This document shows, piece after piece, positions 5,519 to 8,767 of a stretch of 8,767 nucleotides of DNA. Source of the DNA: Pseudomonadaceae bacterium (GTDB taxonomy: Bacteria > Pseudomonadota > Alphaproteobacteria > UBA2136 > UBA6156); contig CANHVX010000035.1 of the NCBI GenBank assembly GCA_947464215.1, forward strand, positions 1-8,767, read 5' to 3'. Position numbers and translations under genes: made by a program. How positions within the stretch are numbered: position 1 is the stretch's first letter; each line of letters opens with the position of its first letter. Below the pieces are notes generated by a model. It ran no database searches and was not told the DNA's origin. It saw only the letters and a list, made by a program, of their open reading frames with translations.

Positions 5519-6571
5519 TTATGCTATGAGGCGCGCGGGTGCCACTTCCTCGTGCGCACGGACGCCAAGCGCCGGCGTGGACTTGACCATCGCCAAAAAA
5601 TTCGGGCGTTCGCCGGTGCCAAAGGGTTCCATAACCAACGTTTGCCACCACACCCATGCCCACGCCGCCGGCGCCCGCGCCACCACCCGCGCCACCTGCG
5701 CCCAGGCCCGCTTGTGCCACAGGGGCATCAACGTTTCGTATTGGACCGTTAACCACCCCCGAAACAACAACACCGGCCACCACACCCCGCCCATGTGCGC
5801 CACATCCTTTACATAACGCGGCAGGAAGCTTTCGCGCTCGGCCAGGCGGGCCATAGTGCGGCTGGTAAGGCCGGTGCTGCTTAAGCGATAATACGCCGTG
5901 GGCACCGGCGAAATATAGAAAAACCCACGCGATGTGCTGGCTAGAATGGCGTGCCAGCATTCCCAATCGAGTGCGTAGCGGTGCTGGGAATCGAATCCGC
6001 CGGCGCGTATAAGGGCCTCGCGCCAGACCAACACGGTAAGAATACCAATAAAGCCGCGATAAAAATAGTGCGTCCGGGGGCCCCACAGATGGTGCCCGCC
6101 ATTCCAGCACTCTCGGCGTGAGGCAATGGTTGCACAATTTTGCAGCACGGGCTTTTTATCGGGCCCGATGGCATAAAAATTGCTGGCCACAAAGGTTGCC
6201 CCGCTGCGCACCAAATCTTCCACGCTGCGCTGGAGGTGGGTGGGCGCCCACCAATCGTCGGCGTCGAGAAAGGCCAGCATATCGGCCTGGGCGGCCAAAA
6301 TGCCCCGATTACGCGCCGCGCCGACGCCTGCATTGACGGGATTCACCAACACCTTGATGGGAATTTCGCAATAGGTGGCGCTGGCAGCCAGATTTTCCAG
6401 CAATTCGCGCATTTCGGGGTTTGTGGAGGCGTCGTCGACCACGACAATCTCATCGGGTTGGCGCGTTTGGGTGACGACGCTGTCGAGTGTCCGCAACAAT
6501 GTTTCTGCGCCATTGAAGACGGGGATGATGACGGCGAGCGTTTGCTGCGGCATAGTTAAAACCATAAACAC
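5519..6571 (-). CDS. Family 2 glycosyltransferase
   Basis: Inverting GT-A glycosyltransferase that moves a sugar from a nucleotide donor, probably in surface polysaccharide assembly at the inner membrane face. With the GTG start it has 350 aa. IIPVFN (15-20), VVVDDAS (43-49) and NAGVGAARNRG (80-90) form the nucleotide-binding core. FLDADDWW (101-108) carries the DxD-type metal site. The C-terminal part is Trp-rich and hydrophobic (VWWPVLLFRGWL; WAWVWWQ), suggesting membrane contact without a clear transmembrane helix. I prefer the GTG at 6571 because GGGGGT (6578-6583) can pair fully with anti-SD including one G-U, 6 nt upstream. ATGs at 6565 and 6553 have no ribosome site, though 6553 gives the more typical N-terminus. 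It is the first gene of an operon with the downstream asnB-like gene. The acceptor is unknown. Confidence 0.9.
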   Translation of the reverse strand: MFMVLTMPQQTLAVIIPVFNGAETLLRTLDSVVTQTRQPDEIVVVDDASTNPEMRELLENLAASATYCEIPIKVLVNPVNAGVGAARNRGILAAQADMLAFLDADDWWAPTHLQRSVEDLVRSGATFVASNFYAIGPDKKPVLQNCATIASRRECWNGGHHLWGPRTHYFYRGFIGILTVLVWREALIRAGGFDSQHRYALDWECWHAILASTSRGFFYISPVPTAYYRLSSTGLTSRTMARLAERESFLPRYVKDVAHMGGVWWPVLLFRGWLTVQYETLMPLWHKRAWAQVARVVARAPAAWAWVWWQTLVMEPFGTGERPNFLAMVKSTPALGVRAHEEVAPARLIA

Positions 6572-6586
6572 AAGGAGACCCCCATG
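6571..6586. promoter_or_regulatory. Interlocked divergent translation starts of GT2 and grxC
   Basis: The plus-strand AGGAG (6573-6577) serves the grxC ATG at 6584, 6 nt away. The minus-strand GGGGGT (6583-6578) serves the GTG at 6571, also 6 nt away. Each gene's ribosome site lies in the other's spacer, and only 12 bases separate the two start codons. Neither promoter fits in the gap, so each must lie in the opposite gene and the 5' ends of the transcripts should overlap. If GT2 starts at 6553 instead, the gap is 30 bases and the minus-strand site is not used. Confidence 0.55.
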
Positions 6587-6865
6587 ACCAGCCCCACATA
6601 CCCCCTAATAGTTGAGATTTACACAAAGGATTACTGCCCCTATTGCACAAAAGCCAAAATGCTATTTAACCAATTGAAAATAAACTACACAGAAATTGAT
6701 ATGACATTAGACCCCGAGGCTATGGCCACGTTGCAAGCCCGCCGCCCCGGCGCCCGCACCGTGCCGCAGATATTTATCGGCAACCAACCGATTGGCGGCT
6801 GCGACGACCTTTATGCCCTGCATGAACGCGGCGAACTTCTGCCGCTGTTAGCCCCTACAACGTAA
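6584..6865 (+). CDS. grxC: Glutaredoxin 3
   Basis: Small dithiol glutaredoxin that reduces protein disulfides and mixed disulfides with glutathione in the cytoplasm. The 93-aa product has the active site CPYC at 18-21, the cis-proline segment TVPQIFIG at 59-66, and GGCDDL at 71-76, which binds glutathione; family length is about 85. The ATG at 6584 has AGGAG 6 nt upstream. Composition is split: the first 45 codons or so (to about 6718) are AT-rich, with codons such as ATA, TTA and AAA, whereas the rest is GC-rich like the surroundings. Its stop overlaps the end of the convergent methyltransferase gene by 11 bp. Being start-to-start with GT2, its promoter is expected inside the GT2 coding region. 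Confidence 0.95.
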   Translation: MTSPTYPLIVEIYTKDYCPYCTKAKMLFNQLKINYTEIDMTLDPEAMATLQARRPGARTVPQIFIGNQPIGGCDDLYALHERGELLPLLAPTT

Positions 6866-7634
6866 GCTGCGCCAGATACCGCGTGGCCGTGCGCTGCCCG
6901 GTGAGCTTCCACAGCCCCCCCGACACGCTATACCGCAGCCCCTGCACGCCCTTTAACTTCAGCCCGGCGGCGTGCGCCAATTCTGCCAACTGGGCGGGCG
7001 TGTGGAAGGTGCGCCAGCCCCGGCTGCCCCATGGCGTGCGGTGATACACCAGGCCACTGAGCAGCACATGATAGACCCACGCGCGCGGTATACGCGAAAT
7101 GTGCCCCACGATAATTACCCCGCCCTCGGCCAACAACTGCCGCAGCACCCACATGAGTTTGCCTATACTGTGTTGCGTTTCAAAGACATCGAGCACCAAA
7201 ATGATATCATACCGCGTTGTTTGCGCCAGCAATGCCGACGCCTCGGCCCGCGCAAACGTAATGGGCGCCCCAAAGGCCTCGGCCGCCGCGCGCGCCTGTG
7301 CCAGCGCCGTGACGTCGCTGTCTATCGCCGTTATCTCGGCCCCTGACAGCGCCAAAAACTGCGCGACTGTGGCGGTGCCGCAGCCGACATCGAGCAGTTT
7401 TTTGCCAAACAATGGCGCCGGATTGTCTTCCCGCACGCCAAAATGCTGCTGCGCGGCCCGCAAAATGTAATTCTGCCGCAGCTGCGTGTAGGCCGTATAA
7501 ACCCCCTGTTTGGGCGGCGGGCGGCGCAGCGTGGCCGCAATCTGGCGCAGCGTTTGCCACGATTTGAGGCCGCGCGGCGCCTTTGCCACAGGCTTTGCCA
7601 CCGACTTTGACACACGCGTTTTGTGAGGAGACAT
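6855..7634 (-). CDS. UbiG-like SAM-dependent methyltransferase
   Basis: Class I methyltransferase, 259 aa, most like UbiG, which performs the O-methylations of ubiquinone synthesis. SAM motif I is LLDVGCGTA at 80-88; motif II acidic end is AIDSD at 113-117. The C-terminal half follows UbiG closely: SRIPRAW (189-195), GWRTFHTPAQL (206-216, the TH-D..KF..P-EL region) and a GL-YSVSGGLWKLT block near the end. It departs from UbiG in two ways. The metal-site segment (EMLEHV in E. coli) reads DVFETQ, and the N-terminal WWDPxGxFxPLHxxNP region is replaced by a basic Lys/Arg-rich leader. It may therefore be a diverged UbiG or a paralogue with another substrate. The ATG at 7634 is the only suitable start; the frame stays open upstream to 7796, but that stretch resembles no known domain. 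Confidence 0.75.
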   Translation of the reverse strand: MSPHKTRVSKSVAKPVAKAPRGLKSWQTLRQIAATLRRPPPKQGVYTAYTQLRQNYILRAAQQHFGVREDNPAPLFGKKLLDVGCGTATVAQFLALSGAEITAIDSDVTALAQARAAAEAFGAPITFARAEASALLAQTTRYDIILVLDVFETQHSIGKLMWVLRQLLAEGGVIIVGHISRIPRAWVYHVLLSGLVYHRTPWGSRGWRTFHTPAQLAELAHAAGLKLKGVQGLRYSVSGGLWKLTGQRTATRYLAQLTL

Positions 7635-7812
7635 GGCGCCATTCTGCCCCGCCAGCACCACCCTTGCAACATAAACACGCACGCCACCTGCATAAAGCCC
7701 TTGCCAAGCTGTGAAAAATGCGCCACAAGCAACCCCAGAACAGGCCCCGCAATGGCCTGAAAACGGCAGACATGGGGGCAAAACCCCCAAAAACACAAAG
7801 GATTACAAATAC
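7635..7812. promoter_or_regulatory. Divergent intergenic region between ubiG-like gene and rpsU
   Basis: 178 bp between two divergent starts, more AT-rich than the neighbouring genes. It must hold promoters for both directions. Candidate elements such as TTGCAA near 7664 and TTTATG on the minus strand are too weak to call. The only clear structure is the rpsU leader hairpin at 7773-7789. Confidence 0.5.
7773..7789 (+). promoter_or_regulatory. Leader hairpin upstream of rpsU
   Basis: TGGGGG (7773-7778), loop CAAAA and CCCCCA (7784-7789) form a 6-bp stem, followed by an A-rich single-stranded stretch. It ends 8 nt before the AAGGA ribosome site (7798-7802), which is 10 nt from the ATG at 7813. 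It lacks a U-run, so it is not an attenuator terminator. A translational control or mRNA-stability element is plausible, but no known ribosomal leader family is recognised. Confidence 0.5.
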
Positions 7813-8013
7813 ATGGTACGCGTTGATGTGTTCGGCAACGATGTAGAACAAGCCCTGCGCCGCTTGAAAAAGCTGATGAACCGCGAAGGTATCTTCCGCG
7901 AACTGCGCCAGCGCCGCTACAACGAAAAGCCCTTTGAAAAGCGCGCCCGCCTGCTGCGTGAAGGCGTCCGCCGCACCAAAAAGAACGACAGCAAGCGTAA
8001 CTGGGAACTTTAA
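7813..8013 (+). CDS. rpsU: 30S ribosomal protein S21
   Basis: Small basic protein of the 30S subunit near the 3' end of 16S rRNA, with a role in initiation. The 66-aa product begins MVRVDVFGNDVEQALRRLKK. It continues with the family core FRELRQRRYNEKPFEKR (about 29-45) and a basic tail ending in RRTKKNDSKRNWEL, all as expected for S21. The ATG at 7813 is chosen because S21 proteins begin with M-V-x-V and are 65-75 aa. An in-frame ATG at 7711 would add 34 unrelated residues. AAGGA lies at 7798-7802, with a spacer of 10 nt, rather long. It is monocistronic: an intrinsic terminator begins 19 nt after the stop and the next gene is on the opposite strand. Confidence 0.96.
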   Translation: MVRVDVFGNDVEQALRRLKKLMNREGIFRELRQRRYNEKPFEKRARLLREGVRRTKKNDSKRNWEL

Positions 8014-8032
8014 GTTCTGGTTATTCGATATT

Positions 8033-8067
8033 GAAAAGCCGCTCCTTTCGGAGCGGCTTTTCTTTTT
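8033..8067 (+). terminator. Intrinsic terminator of rpsU, probably bidirectional
   Basis: GAAAAGCCGCTCC (8033-8045), loop TTTC and GGAGCGGCTTTTC (8050-8062) form a perfect 13-bp stem, followed by TTTTT at 8063-8067. Read on the minus strand, the same stem ends in CTTTTC, so it should also terminate the membrane-protein gene whose stop is at 8086, 23 nt away. Confidence 0.95.
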
Positions 8068-8085
8068 CGTGGGTTAGATTTCTAG

Positions 8086-8763
8086 TTAGGGCGTGGGGCC
8101 CTTAGGGTCCTCCTTGGGCTTGTCCTTGGAATCTTCCTTGGGCTTGCCCTTGGGGTCTTCCTTGGGCTTGTCCAAAGATTTTTTGGTAGGCAGCTTGGGA
8201 TAGGCTTCGCCGGTCGCTTTGACCAGCCGCATTGCGGCGCCTACGTTGGCCGTTGCGGCCTCGTAGGCAGGAGTTATTTCCGTCACCTCCTTGACATACA
8301 AACGCTTCAGCTCGTCACGCTGTTTTACCGCCTCCTCCCATTGGCTTTTATAGTAGTCTTTTTCTGCGTTAATTTCCCTTTTTTCTCGAAGAAGCCTTTG
8401 GTGATTCCTCTCGCAAATTTCGAAATATGCGGCCAGAGCGGCTGTATACTCTGTTTGCTTGAGTGACGTCCATGTTGCTTCAAGGAAAACGCTATTGTTT
8501 GGGTAACCTGCTGCTGTCAGCCCTTCCTTGATTCGCCTGACAACGGTTTTGTCGGTTTCCTTCCAGCCGTCGATTTCGGCCTGAGAGGCTGAGGGCCGCT
8601 TGGCCACCGCACGTCCGGCCGCGTAGCCGGCGGCGAATCCGGCCTTTTTCATCGCCCAGTAGACGATGAAAAGGAGTAACACGAGGCCGGCCAGCTGCCA
8701 GACCAGCGGCGTGGCCGCGATGGCTTGGCGAACCAGGCCGAAGACGTCTTCGATGGTATACAT
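8086..8763 (-). CDS. Single-pass membrane protein with coiled coil and KPKED repeat tail, unrecognised
   Basis: I do not recognise this family. The 225-aa product has one strong transmembrane helix at about 19-37 (core LAGLVLLLFIVYW). A glycine-zipper-like stretch follows (AGFAAGYAAGRAVAKR, about 41-56). Next comes a charged, probably helical region with coiled-coil character at about 108-160 (rich in Arg, Glu, Lys). It ends in a low-complexity tail with three octapeptide units KPKED[PS]K[GD] at 199-222. The positive charges after the helix suggest the long C-terminal part is cytoplasmic. The ATG at 8763 lies 4 bases from the window edge, so the ribosome site cannot be seen and a longer N-terminus is possible. 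The middle of the gene (about 8280-8530) is more AT-rich than the neighbours, which may indicate transfer. It faces rpsU and shares its terminator. Confidence 0.75.
   Translation of the reverse strand: MYTIEDVFGLVRQAIAATPLVWQLAGLVLLLFIVYWAMKKAGFAAGYAAGRAVAKRPSASQAEIDGWKETDKTVVRRIKEGLTAAGYPNNSVFLEATWTSLKQTEYTAALAAYFEICERNHQRLLREKREINAEKDYYKSQWEEAVKQRDELKRLYVKEVTEITPAYEAATANVGAAMRLVKATGEAYPKLPTKKSLDKPKEDPKGKPKEDSKDKPKEDPKGPTP
8098..8169 (-). repeat. Three 24-bp in-frame tandem repeats
   Basis: 72 bp encode KPKEDPKG, KPKEDSKD and KPKEDPKG at residues 199-222 of the membrane protein. The nucleotide units are close to identical, which points to recent expansion. Copy number can change by slippage without breaking the frame, because the unit is 8 codons. 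Confidence 0.85.
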
Positions 8764-8767
8764 GGCA

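Noticed and set aside
6600..6718. Sigma70 promoter of the GT2 operon inside grxC
   Set aside because: The stretch is AT-rich, but no -35/-10 pair with acceptable match and 16-18 nt spacing could be picked with confidence.
7635..7796. 54-residue N-terminal extension of the ubiG-like protein
   Set aside because: The frame is open, but it has no known domain, would run into the rpsU leader, and the internal ATG at 7634 gives a family-sized product.
7711..7812. 34-residue N-terminal extension of S21
   Set aside because: S21 proteins start at M-V-x-V and have 65-75 residues; the extension spans the leader hairpin and the ribosome site.

Overview
The window looks like a GC-rich bacterial chromosome segment, most likely from an alphaproteobacterium. 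The arguments are the tandem biotin ligase (birA) and RNase J (rnj) pair, a glutaredoxin 3 gene lying tail to tail with a UbiG-type methyltransferase, and intergenic dispersed repeats of the 'CGTCATTGCGAG' and 'GTCATCCCGGCC' types that are common in that class. The order within the class cannot be told from this sequence. No phage genes, transposase, CRISPR array, tRNA or rRNA were seen.

Layout from left to right. Positions 1-2289 (minus strand) hold birA followed by rnj, which runs off the left edge. Positions 2290-3516 are a gene-poor, G-rich, repeat-laden accessory stretch with two small unrecognised minus-strand genes (2401-2610 and 2868-3206). Each has the same ordered set of sequence modules upstream: a G-quadruplex-type run, a GGRTTATC repeat block, and a CGTCATTGCGAG-type dispersed repeat. 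Positions 3517-6571 (minus strand) are a two-gene operon of a GT2 glycosyltransferase and a class II glutamine amidotransferase/asparagine synthetase-like enzyme, which suggests building and amidating a surface glycan. Divergent from it, with only 12 bases between start codons, is grxC (6584-6865, plus). It overlaps by 11 bp, tail to tail, with a divergent UbiG-like methyltransferase (6855-7634, minus). A 178-bp divergent intergenic region leads to rpsU (7813-8013, plus), which has a leader hairpin and a strong terminator that should work in both directions. The right edge (8086-8763, minus) encodes an unrecognised single-pass membrane protein with a coiled-coil region and a charged octapeptide repeat tail.

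How they work together: birA (biotin loading of carboxylases), rnj (mRNA and rRNA processing), grxC (thiol redox) and rpsU (ribosome) are housekeeping genes. The GT2 plus amidotransferase operon looks like cell-surface polysaccharide work. The best candidates for something undescribed are the paired orphan-gene modules at 2401-3480, the mosaic dispersed repeat at 3376-3477, the interlocked GT2/grxC translation starts, and the UbiG-like protein with altered metal-site residues. No single complete novel system (for example a defence system) can be demonstrated here.
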